A stretch of 64,000 nt of DNA from Chitinophaga barathri. Its GTDB lineage: Bacteria; Bacteroidota; Bacteroidia; Chitinophagales; Chitinophagaceae. The translations under genes and the position numbers were made by a program. The stretch covers positions 186,001 through 250,000 of the forward strand of contig NZ_RMBX01000011.1 in the NCBI RefSeq assembly GCF_003807585.1, written 5' to 3'. The notes beneath the pieces were generated by a model, which saw nothing but the letters and a program-made list of their open reading frames with translations, made no database searches and was not told the DNA's origin. Below, in pieces: positions 1-7,445 of the stretch (positions are counted from its first letter, which is position 1; each line of letters opens with the position of its first letter).

Positions 1-20
1 GGGTAAGCGCCTTGATGGGC

Positions 21-51
21 GAATAAAAAAGGCCCCTGCAGAGCAGGAGCC
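21..51 (-). terminator. Intrinsic terminator of the leftmost minus-strand gene pair
   Basis: Positions 31-51 form a G+C-rich hairpin (arms GGCTCCTGC and GCAGGGGCC on the minus strand, one G.U pair, loop TCT). A run of six T (30-25) follows on the minus strand. It sits about 60 bases after the stop of the small minus-strand gene at 112. Confidence 0.7.
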
Positions 52-111
52 TTCACACCAAAACATACACCAGGTGTTTTAGGCCTGTGGCTGTGTATTA
101 ATCTTCTGCGG

Positions 112-324
112 CTATCCGCCTTCGTTCTCGACCGTGGCCTGACTTACGCCCGTCATTACCGCGCCGGCGAGGGCTACGTATCCCGCCACCTGGGTGATGA
201 TCAAAGGCAGCGCAACCGGCAGGCCTATTATAGCCGTGCTGATCGCCGTCAGCAAAAGCCCGATGTTACGGACCTTCTGGAACAACGGCGGGGTAGGAGC
301 TGTTAAACGTTGTCCAGTATTCAT
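112..324 (-). CDS. Small two-helix hydrophobic protein, unknown function
   Basis: A 70-residue protein. Residues about 20-40 (GLLLTAISTAIIGLPVALPL) and 43-60 are hydrophobic, so it is likely an integral membrane peptide with two short helices; the N-terminus is polar and proline-rich. It lies 60 bases downstream of the minus-strand gene at 385-1143 and ahead of a terminator, so the two probably share a transcript. I do not recognise a family. Holin-like size and topology is a possibility but nothing else here is phage-like, so I make no functional claim. Confidence 0.5.
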   Translation of the reverse strand: MNTGQRLTAPTPPLFQKVRNIGLLLTAISTAIIGLPVALPLIITQVAGYVALAGAVMTGVSQATVENEGG

Positions 325-384
325 ATCTGAACAGTTTAAAGGTTAGAAAATTGCATCCGGGCAGCGCCCGCCTTTACGGAGGCG

Positions 385-1143
385 TTACGCCGCACCTGAT
401 ACTTTTACCAGCGCCGTAGGATTATGGGCGCCATTGAGCAGGTTAAACATCTCACCGTTCACCTCTTGGAAGAACTCCAGCCCCAAAGCTAGGAACAGCG
501 GCTTTGTGCTGTTCGGGGGTAGGTCGATCACCATGTTAAGCGGAGCGGTCAGTGTCCTATCAAGCGGTAGCTCTGGAGAACTTACAATCCCATCCACAAA
601 TGCTTCTTCCTCGAAATTCACCTCCGCAGCCGCCACGTTAATCCGGTAATGGGTGGTGCCGCGTGGCGCCAGGACTTTCCTTTTTGGAATATATGCTGGT
701 ATGTCAACAGAAGCGGCGCCGGTTACCCGGTCGATATTGGCCGTGAATGGGGCAAAAAACTTGGTTTTCAGCCTGCCACGGATATTGAACTCAAAACCCT
801 TCAGCAGTTCCGCTTCGCCGTCTATGACGTTTCGGAGCCCGCGGGAGTTGGTGGCGTCCGCACGGATCACCTTTACAAATCTCCCTGTCAGCCTGCCGTA
901 CATATAGCTGTCACTGGTTTCGGCCATCAGGTCCCGGAAGGTGGCGCACAGCAGGCGGGAAGCCATGCCGGCCCGGCCAAACTCGGAACCATTCTCACGG
1001 GTGCGCTGGAAGGCGGGATCTGTGGCGATACGCTTAGCGTCTACACCGCCTTTCTGGCGAGCAAGATCTCCGGCTACGGTTGAGTAAAACGTTACATTGC
1101 CGATCGTGCCCTTCAGCTTGATGAGCCCTATTTGTTTTGCCAT
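385..1143 (-). CDS. Conserved-looking Bacteroidota protein of unknown function (DUF6266-like style)
   Basis: The reading frame is open from 1212, but the start is placed at the ATG at 1143 (MAKQIGLIKLKGTIGNVTFY). The 23 codons upstream give an unlikely, non-conserved-looking N-terminus. The product is about 252 residues, soluble, with no signal peptide and no recognisable catalytic motif. Its opening (Ile/Leu-Lys-Gly-Thr-Ile-Gly-Asn-Val-Thr-Phe-Tyr, then basic residues and Arg/Thr-Asp-Pro-Ala-Phe-x-Arg-Thr-Arg-Glu-Asn) is a pattern I associate with a family of Bacteroidota hypothetical proteins near mobile regions; the DUF number is from memory and uncertain. It heads the minus-strand pair ending at the terminator near 31. 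Confidence 0.6.
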   Translation of the reverse strand: MAKQIGLIKLKGTIGNVTFYSTVAGDLARQKGGVDAKRIATDPAFQRTRENGSEFGRAGMASRLLCATFRDLMAETSDSYMYGRLTGRFVKVIRADATNSRGLRNVIDGEAELLKGFEFNIRGRLKTKFFAPFTANIDRVTGAASVDIPAYIPKRKVLAPRGTTHYRINVAAAEVNFEEEAFVDGIVSSPELPLDRTLTAPLNMVIDLPPNSTKPLFLALGLEFFQEVNGEMFNLLNGAHNPTALVKVSGAA

Positions 1144-1282
1144 TGATATGATTTTAGTTAAGAATGGGGCAATTTGCATAGCCATGCCCGTTAGGCTGTT
1201 ACATCTGTGCACGATGCCGTAAATTGCTTTACAACACCAAACTACACTGGCATTTTATCACAGAAAAATTCTCATTCCGGAC

Positions 1283-1498
1283 ATGCCGATTATGCAGAAA
1301 ATAATACCAAACCGCATGGTGATTTTTGCCCGTGACGTGCAGAATATCACGGGCCGCAGCGAGAGAGCCTCCCGGCTGCTGCTACAACGTATCCGTCAAG
1401 CCTTGGATAAAAAGGCAGGGCAGTTTATTTCTATTGCTGAGTTTTGCCGGTATACTGGCCTGAGTGAAGAAGAGGTGCGCAGCTATTTGAATCGGTAA
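1283..1498 (+). CDS. Small putative DNA-binding protein
   Basis: A 71-residue protein divergent from the 385-1143 gene. The C-terminal half (residues about 22-70: GRSERASRLLLQRIRQALDK, then ISIAEFCRYTGLSEEEVRSYL) reads as a helical domain ending in a helix-turn-helix-like segment. ATG codons at 1283 and 1292 are both possible starts. Short proteins of this style are common in Bacteroidota genomes and lack a described function as far as I know. A regulator of the neighbouring divergent pair is an inference from position only. Confidence 0.55.
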   Translation: MPIMQKIIPNRMVIFARDVQNITGRSERASRLLLQRIRQALDKKAGQFISIAEFCRYTGLSEEEVRSYLNR

Positions 1499-1581
1499 AA
1501 AGCCGTATCAATTTGGGGTTTGCGAGGAATTAAAGGCGCTCTGATTATATTTTGAGGTGCCTTGCTTTCACTTTAATTTAT

Positions 1582-1998
1582 TTATCGGGTAATTCGATCA
1601 TAATATATTCTTGTACCGTTATAGCTTATTTTACGATAAACCCGGCCTCTTATGCCAATCATCCTCCCTGTAGGCACTTGGGTAGAACGCCCTTCAGTAT
1701 AGTCTTTCTCAGCTTTCGTTTGAACGACTTTTACACCCAGGCGGCTAAGGGCTTTCTTTGCCAGATCCGGCAGCGATTCTACTGGTAGGATTTTACCTGT
1801 CAGTGAAGAAACCTTGGTTTTAGCATACAGCCCGTAACCGATCCGGATCAGCTTACCCTTCCGTATCAACGCCAAAAGGGCACGGCCAACCTGATCATAG
1901 CCGCCCAGGTCCTCAAAGTCCTCCCTAAGCAGAACCGGAGATTTCATGCGGGCCATCCTCGTAGCAATCCTGCCTTCTATCGTTCCGTTGTGTTTCAT
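1582..1998 (-). CDS. DUF6088 / AbiEi-like antitoxin-type protein
   Basis: The start is set at the ATG at 1998 (MKHNGTIEGRIATRMARMKS); the frame is open to 2079 but the extra 27 residues look like upstream DNA. The product has 138 residues. Residues about 5-60 resemble the winged-helix segment of AbiEi-type and DUF6088 proteins: an Arg-rich first helix, LLREDFEDLGGYDQVGRALL, then a turn reaching LIRIGYGLYAKTK. Such domains act as DNA-binding autorepressors or antitoxins of type IV toxin-antitoxin systems. No AbiEii-type nucleotidyltransferase follows; the partner would have to be the divergent hipBA pair or be missing. A solitary regulator is the alternative. Confidence 0.65.
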   Translation of the reverse strand: MKHNGTIEGRIATRMARMKSPVLLREDFEDLGGYDQVGRALLALIRKGKLIRIGYGLYAKTKVSSLTGKILPVESLPDLAKKALSRLGVKVVQTKAEKDYTEGRSTQVPTGRMIGIRGRVYRKISYNGTRIYYDRITR

Positions 1999-2120
1999 TT
2001 GATTATGATGTGAGAACATTAAAAATGTTGCCAATTTAGATGCAAAAGTAGGACAATTATTACCTTGAATCTGAGGCACAACCCTCGTCTCAGGAAAAAA
2101 TTGATTGGATTAATATTTTA

Positions 2121-2174
2121 AAAATGACCGTTATTCCGGTCATTTTTCGTATTTTTGACTAAAATATCGGTCAT
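2121..2174 (+). promoter_or_regulatory. hipBA promoter with operator palindrome
   Basis: Arms AAAATGACCG (2121-2130) and CGGTCATTTT (2137-2146) are perfect reverse complements with a 6-base spacer. A Bacteroidota -7 box matching TAnnTTTG (TATTTTTG) lies at 2150-2157. A further half-site CGGTCAT at 2168-2174 overlaps the hipB start codon. The palindrome covers the place where the -33 region should be, so bound antitoxin would shut off the promoter. HipB autorepression through such palindromes is established for the E. coli system; its use here is inferred. Confidence 0.65.
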
Positions 2175-2469
2175 GAAGCCCAAGAAATCAGTATTACTTC
2201 CTTCGGCGGATTATACCCTCAAAGAGCTGGGCATCAATATCAAACTGGCCCGCAAGCGCCGCCAACTTTCCGCAGAACAGGTCGCGGAAAGGGCAGGTAT
2301 TGCCCGTTCCACCTTGCAGCATATTGAGAAAGGCGAACCAGGTGTGGCGATGTCTTCATACCTGCAAGTGCTTTTTGTGTTGGGGCTCGACAAGGATTTA
2401 TTAAAAGTTGCGGCGGACGATCCGCTGGGCAGGAAATTACAGGATGCGAAACTGCTGAACAAAAGGTAA
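2173..2469 (+). CDS. hipB: HipB-type XRE antitoxin
   Basis: Start taken as the ATG at 2173 (MKPKKSVLLPSADY), because an upstream ATG at 2155 would overlap the promoter -7 box. The product is 98 residues. Residues about 16-75 are a Cro/C1-type helix-turn-helix (LGINIKLARKRRQLSAEQVA, then AGIARSTLQHIEKGEPGVAM). It lies 5 bases before hipA, the standard antitoxin-toxin order. The expected role is to bind and neutralise HipA and to repress the operon through the palindrome just upstream. The tail (DDPLGRKLQDAKLLNKR) is typical of HipB-like proteins with a C-terminal strand that contacts HipA. Confidence 0.85.
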   Translation: MKPKKSVLLPSADYTLKELGINIKLARKRRQLSAEQVAERAGIARSTLQHIEKGEPGVAMSSYLQVLFVLGLDKDLLKVAADDPLGRKLQDAKLLNKR

Positions 2470-2474
2470 TAAGT

Positions 2475-3746
2475 ATGGCAAAGGCAACATCAAACAGTAA
2501 ACAGATCTATGTATATGCCGACTGGCAAGAATTGGCAGGCGCCCGTTTCATGGGTTTGCTGAAAGCAGAATCCGTGCGGGGCAAAGAGGTATTTTCATTT
2601 TCCTATGAGCCGGAATGGCTGGAAGCCGGCCCGGCCTTATTGATCGACCCGGACTTGCAGTTGTTCTCCGGTCCGCAATATACCAGCGAGGAAAAGCCCA
2701 ATTTCGGACTGTTTACCGATTCTTCTCCTGACCGCTGGGGCAGAGTGTTGATGGAGCGGAGGGAGGCATTAATTGCCCGGGAAGAGGGGCGCAGGACCAG
2801 GGCGCTTATGGAAAGCGATTATTTGTTAGGGGTGCATGATTTGTACAGAATGGGGGCATTACGGTTCAAACTTGACCCGGACGGCCCTTTCCTGGATAAC
2901 AACGCCGCAATGGCTGCACCACCGATTACCTCATTGAGGTCGTTGGAGGAAGCAAGCCTGGCCCTTGAGAATGATGATGCTGTGGAAGATCCCGCTTTTG
3001 CACAATGGCTGAACCTGTTGATGTCCCCCGGTTCTTCTCTGGGCGGTGCGCGGCCCAAAGCCAGCGTAACGGACCCGGATGGACACCTTTGGATAGCCAA
3101 GTTCCCTAGCCGCCGCGATGACAGGAATATTGGAGCCTGGGAACAGGTTGTTAATATGTTGGCTGTACGGTCAGGCCTGAATGTTGCAGAAAGCACAGCC
3201 CGCCGTTTCTCACAGGATCAGCATACTTTTTTATCCAAACGCTTTGATCGTACTGTCGGTGGTGACCGTATTCACTTCGCTTCCGCCATGACCCTGCTCG
3301 GGCAGACGGATGGAGCGGATGCCGCCGCCCAGGTATCATACTTGCAGCTGGCGGAGTTTATCGTACGGCACGGTGCTGCCCCGGATGCAGATTTGGAGGA
3401 GTTATGGCGTCGGATCGTTTTTTATATCTGCGTAAGTAATAGTGATGATCATCTGCGCAATCATGGTTTCTTATTAACACCCCGGGGCTGGCGTCTTTCC
3501 CCGGCTTACGATGTTAACCCTATACCCAATGCCACAGGGCTAAACCTCAATATTTCAGACCACAACAATGAGCTGGATGTAGACCTTGCCCGTGAAGTTG
3601 CAGACCGCTTCAGAGTTCAGGAAAAGAAACGCGAAGAAATCATAAGACAAGTATCGGAAACAGTAACCCACTGGCGGGAAGTTGCAACGGGCATAGGCAT
3701 TTCACGGAGTGAGATGGAAAGAATGCAAAATTGTTTTTTTAGTTAA
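2475..3746 (+). CDS. hipA: HipA-type serine/threonine kinase toxin
   Basis: A 423-residue protein, the usual length for HipA (about 410-440). The N-terminal HipA_N-like part (residues 8-130) is followed by the kinase core: the flexible nucleotide-binding loop GSSLGGARPK (186-195), the ATP-binding Lys in LWIAKF (about 205-210), the catalytic segment SNSDDHLRNHGF (321-332) and the metal-binding LSPAYDVNP (341-349). HipA of E. coli phosphorylates glutamyl-tRNA synthetase and causes growth arrest; other HipA homologs hit other aminoacyl-tRNA synthetases, so the target here is unknown. No catalytic residue appears lost. It is co-transcribed with hipB; no clear terminator is seen right after the stop. 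Confidence 0.9.
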   Translation: MAKATSNSKQIYVYADWQELAGARFMGLLKAESVRGKEVFSFSYEPEWLEAGPALLIDPDLQLFSGPQYTSEEKPNFGLFTDSSPDRWGRVLMERREALIAREEGRRTRALMESDYLLGVHDLYRMGALRFKLDPDGPFLDNNAAMAAPPITSLRSLEEASLALENDDAVEDPAFAQWLNLLMSPGSSLGGARPKASVTDPDGHLWIAKFPSRRDDRNIGAWEQVVNMLAVRSGLNVAESTARRFSQDQHTFLSKRFDRTVGGDRIHFASAMTLLGQTDGADAAAQVSYLQLAEFIVRHGAAPDADLEELWRRIVFYICVSNSDDHLRNHGFLLTPRGWRLSPAYDVNPIPNATGLNLNISDHNNELDVDLAREVADRFRVQEKKREEIIRQVSETVTHWREVATGIGISRSEMERMQNCFFS

Positions 3747-4005
3747 AAGGGATATGAGCGAAAAAAAGCTACCAGCATGGATTCTTTTTGGAATATCGAT
3801 GTGCTTTTATCTTAAAATGTCTCGGGAATAATAGAATATTTTGTCGCCTTTTGAATCATTTTATACTTCGAACTTCCGTACCTTTGACTCTCAATCAGTT
3901 CTTTGCAAACCCCAATAAAATAAGGCATTCCAGCGAGGTAACAAAAAAGGTTACACCACTCCAAAAATGCCCGGAAACACGCGGTAATAAAGGCTTTAAT
4001 ATAGT
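3747..4005. other. Intergenic stretch without a supported gene
   Basis: A+T-rich DNA between hipA and the first 14-bp repeat copy. An open frame exists across it (3788-4138) but its composition is not protein-like and it runs through the repeat and a terminator hairpin. No RNA gene is visible. Confidence 0.6.
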
Positions 4006-4019
4006 CCCAGCGGGATCAC
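4006..4019 (+). repeat. 14-bp direct repeat, copy 1 (candidate attachment site)
   Basis: CCCAGCGGGATCAC recurs exactly at 13104-13117 and as a 10/14 match at 14981-14994. Each copy is followed within 0-15 bases by an intrinsic terminator of unrelated sequence. This is what is left when elements integrate at the 3' end of a small RNA gene or another conserved target, but no such gene is seen here. Confidence 0.55.
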
Positions 4020-4029
4020 TGGAAATTTG

Positions 4030-4063
4030 CAAGACCTGCGCATGGCGCGGGTCTTGTGTTTTT
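4030..4063 (+). terminator. Intrinsic terminator next to repeat copy 1
   Basis: CAAGACCTGCGC (4030-4041) pairs with GCGCGGGTCTTG (4045-4056), one G.U pair, with a 3-base loop, then TGTTTTT. It starts 11 bases after the 14-bp repeat. Confidence 0.75.
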
Positions 4064-4198
4064 AGTCGAGTAGTTGGTCGAGTTCCTTTTTACTTTCCCT
4101 ATACTTCTTACAATACCTTATGCAGGTTAACCACATAAAAAATAAATAAGCAAATTCAAATTTAGTTTTACTTAATTGAAATTTATCTTGATGGCAAT

Positions 4199-4231
4199 AA
4201 CGAAGCCGGAGTTTAATACCCCGGCTTCGTT
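4199..4231 (-). terminator. Terminator-like hairpin after the XRE-ImmA gene
   Basis: AACGAAGCCGG (4199-4209) pairs with CCGGCTTCGTT (4221-4231), an 11-bp perfect stem whose distal base overlaps the TAA stop of the minus-strand gene. The T-tract on the minus strand is weak, so it may serve mainly to stabilise the 3' end. Confidence 0.55.
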
Positions 4232-5313
4232 TAAGATTTTGCCACTACTTTAAGGCCAGGCCTATGAATATCAAACCAATCCAAAAACTCACTCTCATTG
4301 AGGCCTGCAATATTTTCTGCCAGCGATTTAGTAGTATATCCTAAATGTTTCTCAAAAGCGTTTATAATCATTTTTAAAAGCTTTGGTTCATCGATTTGTA
4401 TTTCTAGTTTCTCTTTCTTCCTTTCCCCAAATCGACTTAATTCAATAAATAGGGTTTTAAATTTTACATCATCTATTATCCCTAAATCTTTTGCCCGATA
4501 TATAATCGCTTGTTTCGAAACTTTCCAGTGCAATTTAAGATCACTTAAACGGCTATATGTCAGTGGTCTAAAAGTATATCTTGCTTGCTCCGCTGGGATC
4601 AAAAAGGCTCCTGCAAATCTATCCGCTTCTTTTTCAACAGTTTCCCTGTCTTCAAGGCGTTCAAAAAACTCAGGGTCTTCAGTAAATGCGTTATGCATAA
4701 CGAGATGGCCTAATTCATGTGCCAATGTGAATTTCTTATGATCATTCGGCATATTTTTATTGATTACAATCAATGGCTTATTCTTATCTGTTTCCACAAC
4801 CATTCCTGAGAATTTATCGGATTTTACGTCAAGAAACAAAACAGGAATTCCAATTTTTTCAATGATTGAAACAGGATTGTCGATTGGGCCTTCATTTAAA
4901 CCCAAAAACAGCCGAATATACTTAGCGATTACTTCGGGATTATTTTTGCCGGATACTGGTATTTTAGGGAGTTCTTTAAATTCAAACTCAATTGATCTTA
5001 GAAACTCCGAGTAAGCTCTTCTAATTATGTCAATTTTTGCTTCTAATGGTACGATTTCCTTCGCTGGAAAACTGCTGCGTTTTCGATAATAGAATTTGCT
5101 AATACGGTTGAATTGGGCTTCGTGCTTAAATAGCGTGATCGGAAAGTTTAAAGCGTGGGCAATTTTTGAAACAGAATCTTCGTTCAAATCCAATCGTCCT
5201 GTTTCAAAGTTAGATAGGGTAGCCTGTGTTATTCCATGAAGCATGTTTGATAACTGCTCTTGGGACAATCCTCTTGCTTCACGGGCTAACGTAATCATTT
5301 TACGATTGAACAT
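4231..5313 (-). CDS. XRE regulator fused to ImmA/IrrE-type metallopeptidase
   Basis: A 360-residue protein. Residues 4-65 are an XRE helix-turn-helix (ITLAREARGLSQEQLSNML, ITQATLSNFETGR). Residues about 150-260 form a DUF955/ImmA zinc peptidase domain with the catalytic FTLAHELGHLVMH (HELGH at 199-203) and the third-ligand region VEKEADRFAGAFLIP (226-240). The C-terminal 100 residues are helical. ImmA-type proteases cleave repressors such as ImmR, and XRE-ImmA fusions occur as regulators or antitoxins in mobile elements and defence loci. The gene lies downstream of an unknown 215-residue gene on the same strand, separated by a stem-loop, and is probably part of the same unit. The substrate is likely the upstream protein or a repressor, by inference. 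Confidence 0.9.
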   Translation of the reverse strand: MFNRKMITLAREARGLSQEQLSNMLHGITQATLSNFETGRLDLNEDSVSKIAHALNFPITLFKHEAQFNRISKFYYRKRSSFPAKEIVPLEAKIDIIRRAYSEFLRSIEFEFKELPKIPVSGKNNPEVIAKYIRLFLGLNEGPIDNPVSIIEKIGIPVLFLDVKSDKFSGMVVETDKNKPLIVINKNMPNDHKKFTLAHELGHLVMHNAFTEDPEFFERLEDRETVEKEADRFAGAFLIPAEQARYTFRPLTYSRLSDLKLHWKVSKQAIIYRAKDLGIIDDVKFKTLFIELSRFGERKKEKLEIQIDEPKLLKMIINAFEKHLGYTTKSLAENIAGLNESEFLDWFDIHRPGLKVVAKS

Positions 5314-5339
5314 CTGTGAAAAGGTTTAGTGTGATTAAA

Positions 5340-5374
5340 ATGCAAGGATGTTCTTTGACTGAACACCCCTGCAT
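5340..5374 (-). terminator. Stem-loop between the two genes of the XRE-ImmA operon
   Basis: Two 14-base arms (5340-5353 and 5361-5374) with a 7-base loop. On the minus-strand RNA the arms pair fully with two G.U pairs; on the plus strand the same positions would be A.C mismatches, so the structure belongs to the minus transcript. It is followed by TTTTAATC, so it may attenuate read-through from the upstream gene into the metallopeptidase gene. Confidence 0.55.
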
Positions 5375-5384
5375 AAATTTACTC

Positions 5385-6032
5385 TTAGGACACTTTTGTT
5401 TCACCTTCGCCTGTTTGCTTCTCAACATCTTTCCTAATTCTAACATCAAGGTCATTATTAGGTTCAAGCTCGGGTATGATAACATTTCGTGTTGGGACAG
5501 CTGTTTCCGCGGTAATCATTGAAAGATCACTTATCCAGAATGTCCGGCTAAGGTTTTTCATTTCAACTAGGTAACATCCTTCCAGTTCGTCCCAGGAATT
5601 CCGGGCTGCTAACCTGAATCCTGCATACAATACAGTAATTGGGCTAGGACGGAATAATAGCTGCTGGGTATTCAAGCTTATTACATGCTTGGTTACAATA
5701 TTACTCGGACGATACTTGTTGTCAAGTTTTTTGAAATATATCCTAATATTTTTACCTAGCATTAAATAATCCCGTTTATGCTGATCCATCTGCATTAGTT
5801 CGGGGTAGGTCTTGTAAAGTTCTCCCCTGATGTTCCAACTCATTGTACTCGCCATGTACCCGCGCCCCTTTCCTTCAAGAGATCGCTTTTCGGCTTCCTC
5901 GAGAGTTTGAGCATGGGCGCGTAATAATAGCTCGTTAAGGTCAATGCCTTTAGCTTTGTATAGCTCTTCCATAAGAGCCTGTTTTTCTTCCCTTGAATTG
6001 GGAAATTCAGAAAAAAGTTCTACTTTTACCAT
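5385..6032 (-). CDS. Unknown protein, partner of the XRE-ImmA gene
   Basis: A soluble 215-residue protein with an acidic helical N-terminus (residues 1-55, MVKVELFSEFPNSREEKQAL onward) and a basic aromatic middle (about 65-160). No signal peptide, membrane segment or known catalytic motif. The stop is 71 bases ahead of the XRE-ImmA start, with a stem-loop between. Small unknown proteins encoded next to XRE-ImmA proteins are often the toxin or the regulated effector; that role is an inference from arrangement only. Expression is probably controlled by the TTGATA/TATCAA palindromes just upstream. Confidence 0.65.
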   Translation of the reverse strand: MVKVELFSEFPNSREEKQALMEELYKAKGIDLNELLLRAHAQTLEEAEKRSLEGKGRGYMASTMSWNIRGELYKTYPELMQMDQHKRDYLMLGKNIRIYFKKLDNKYRPSNIVTKHVISLNTQQLLFRPSPITVLYAGFRLAARNSWDELEGCYLVEMKNLSRTFWISDLSMITAETAVPTRNVIIPELEPNNDLDVRIRKDVEKQTGEGETKVS

Positions 6033-6131
6033 CGCAATTTTTTTTGTATCAATTTAAGATCCCCGGCCTCCAAGCGTGGGGATTTTTCTTATGCAAAGAT
6101 AAATGAATTTTATGTAATTATTGTATATGAA

Positions 6132-6177
6132 ATTTGATAAAAATTGTATCAAATGAATTTTACAATTGATAATCAAT
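6132..6177 (-). promoter_or_regulatory. Palindrome cluster, candidate XRE operators
   Basis: ATTTGATA (6132-6139) and TATCAAAT (6147-6154) form a perfect inverted repeat with a 7-base spacer. ATTGAT (6165-6170) and ATCAAT (6172-6177) form a second one around a single A. A TATCAAT half-site also lies close to the start of the 5385-6032 gene (near 6048). A shared TTGATA/TATCAA core in three places upstream of an XRE-containing operon suggests an autoregulatory operator. Confidence 0.5.
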
Positions 6178-6287
6178 ATATTGTAGCATAAATTCCTATT
6201 TTCATAACCTACAACTTTTTCCGAAAAACAATTTTAGCCGAATGTATCTGTAATTTTCACTATATTTAGTGTCAAAATGAGGGTAAA

Positions 6288-6614
6288 ATGAAGAAATTGA
6301 ATCTGAAGTGGTTGAAATCCTTTTTCACCTTTGACCTGCCGGTTAATTACAATGATCTTACTCTTCGCTTCCGGCAAGCCCACGAGAAACAGCACGGTTA
6401 TATTTCCAGCTGGCCTACTGAAGCCACTTACCGGTATCTTATTAGCGATTTTTGGGGAAACGCTTTAAAGCATTATTTGGCAATGCTGGCAGCGGGTATA
6501 TTCATAACCATCGCCCTTAACCAATTTAATACCTTAAGCGCTTCTATTCTTGCCTTAACCGGCTTCTTGGTTTACGTTCCACTGTATTTCATGATTTACC
6601 GTCCCTACCTTTAA
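6288..6614 (+). CDS. Small membrane protein, unknown function
   Basis: A 108-residue protein. The N-terminal 60 residues are polar and basic; residues about 63-82 (LAMLAAGIFITIAL) and 85-104 (ASILALTGFLVYVPLYFMIY) are two closely spaced transmembrane helices, which puts the N-terminus in the cytoplasm by the positive-inside rule. It opens a plus-strand run of small genes leading into the mobilization module and is 10 bases from the next gene. No family recognised. Confidence 0.55.
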   Translation: MKKLNLKWLKSFFTFDLPVNYNDLTLRFRQAHEKQHGYISSWPTEATYRYLISDFWGNALKHYLAMLAAGIFITIALNQFNTLSASILALTGFLVYVPLYFMIYRPYL

Positions 6615-6624
6615 CCGGGAGTTT

Positions 6625-6999
6625 ATGCCCCGGCTTACTGCCGTCATGGCTGATTTTGAAGGAAAGGAGCGAGTGCATCTGGAAAAATGCAAGCAGGCTC
6701 AAATGAGCAATACCGCATTATCTATCATATTCTATGCCCTTGCCAAAACAAGCGGCATGCATCTAAATAAGATAGATGCACCTTTCGGCGGCCTTTTAAT
6801 GAGTTTGTACGGGAGCAGCCCGGACAGCCTGCAAAAAGCCCTGAAACTGATAACCTGTAAAGTGACCTCCCTCAGTCCACATAAGCAGACTGAACTTGAA
6901 AAAAGCATAGAAGAAGCCCGCATCTTCTTTACTAAACTGGAATTTCCCCAAGGGCTGGAGATCATCGATCATCTGGAACGAAAGTTCAGGCGGCTTTAA
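6625..6999 (+). CDS. Small helical protein of the mobilizable element, unknown function
   Basis: A 124-residue soluble protein, largely alpha-helical by composition, with an ATG at 6625 and an alternative ATG at 6646 (MADFEGKERVHLEKCKQAQM). It follows the 6288-6614 gene by 10 bases and is probably translated from the same message. It precedes the excisionase-like pseudogene and mobC. I see no domain. Genes of this size in this place of Bacteroidota mobilizable elements are usually annotated hypothetical. Confidence 0.55.
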   Translation: MPRLTAVMADFEGKERVHLEKCKQAQMSNTALSIIFYALAKTSGMHLNKIDAPFGGLLMSLYGSSPDSLQKALKLITCKVTSLSPHKQTELEKSIEEARIFFTKLEFPQGLEIIDHLERKFRRL

Positions 7000-7098
7000 G
7001 CATTAAAGTGCGTCACATTTCATAAAAAGCCTGGAAAAAGTATACTTTACTTTTTCCGGGCTTTACATTTTCATACCCTTGCAGGCTAAAACCGTAAT

Positions 7099-7445
7099 GT
7101 GATGAATGAAAACGTAAAGACTGAACAAACGGCTACGCCTATGTTATTCCCGTTTGAGCCGTCCCGATTCTGGCAGAGCCTACGCCAGATCATCCGGGAG
7201 GAAGTTACCCGAATCGAAAAGAGCAGCCCCACCACCCCGACGTATAACATACCGGGCCTCACCTACAAGCCCCTTTATAGGATCGGGGAGGTTTGCACCA
7301 TCTTCTAGGTTACCCGCCCCACAATTTACGACTGGATCAAACACGGCAAGCTCAAGCCCTACAAAGTCCGGTCAAGGGTTTATTTCTCTGGAACGATATT
7401 CAGCAACTTCTTCAGCCGCCCGGAGCGGATGGAGGAAACAGGTAG
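7099..7445 (+). pseudogene. Excisionase-type helix-turn-helix protein, doubly broken
   Basis: The intact frame gives MMNENVKTEQTATPMLFPFE followed by a Ser/Thr-Pro linker and YRIGEVCTIF, then an in-frame TAG at 7306-7308. The same frame continues after the stop with VTRPTIYDWIKHGKLKPYKV (the recognition part of an HTH_17/excisionase fold) up to RVYF. From 7386 the expected ending (LWNDIQQLLQPPGADGG) is found in another frame, ending at a TAG at 7443-7445. One missing base near 7384-7386 explains the change. Two independent lesions in about 115 codons make sequencing error unlikely. Intact relatives act as Xis-like DNA-bending or mobilization accessory proteins, so excision or its control may be lost. 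Confidence 0.8.

Noticed and set aside
4001..4020. Possible tRNA 3' end at the 14-bp repeat
   Set aside because: The repeat has some look of a T-stem and acceptor end, but no D-arm, anticodon arm or T-loop precedes any of the three copies.
3788..4138. Open frame of 116 codons after hipA
   Set aside because: It crosses the 14-bp repeat and a terminator hairpin and has no protein-like pattern.
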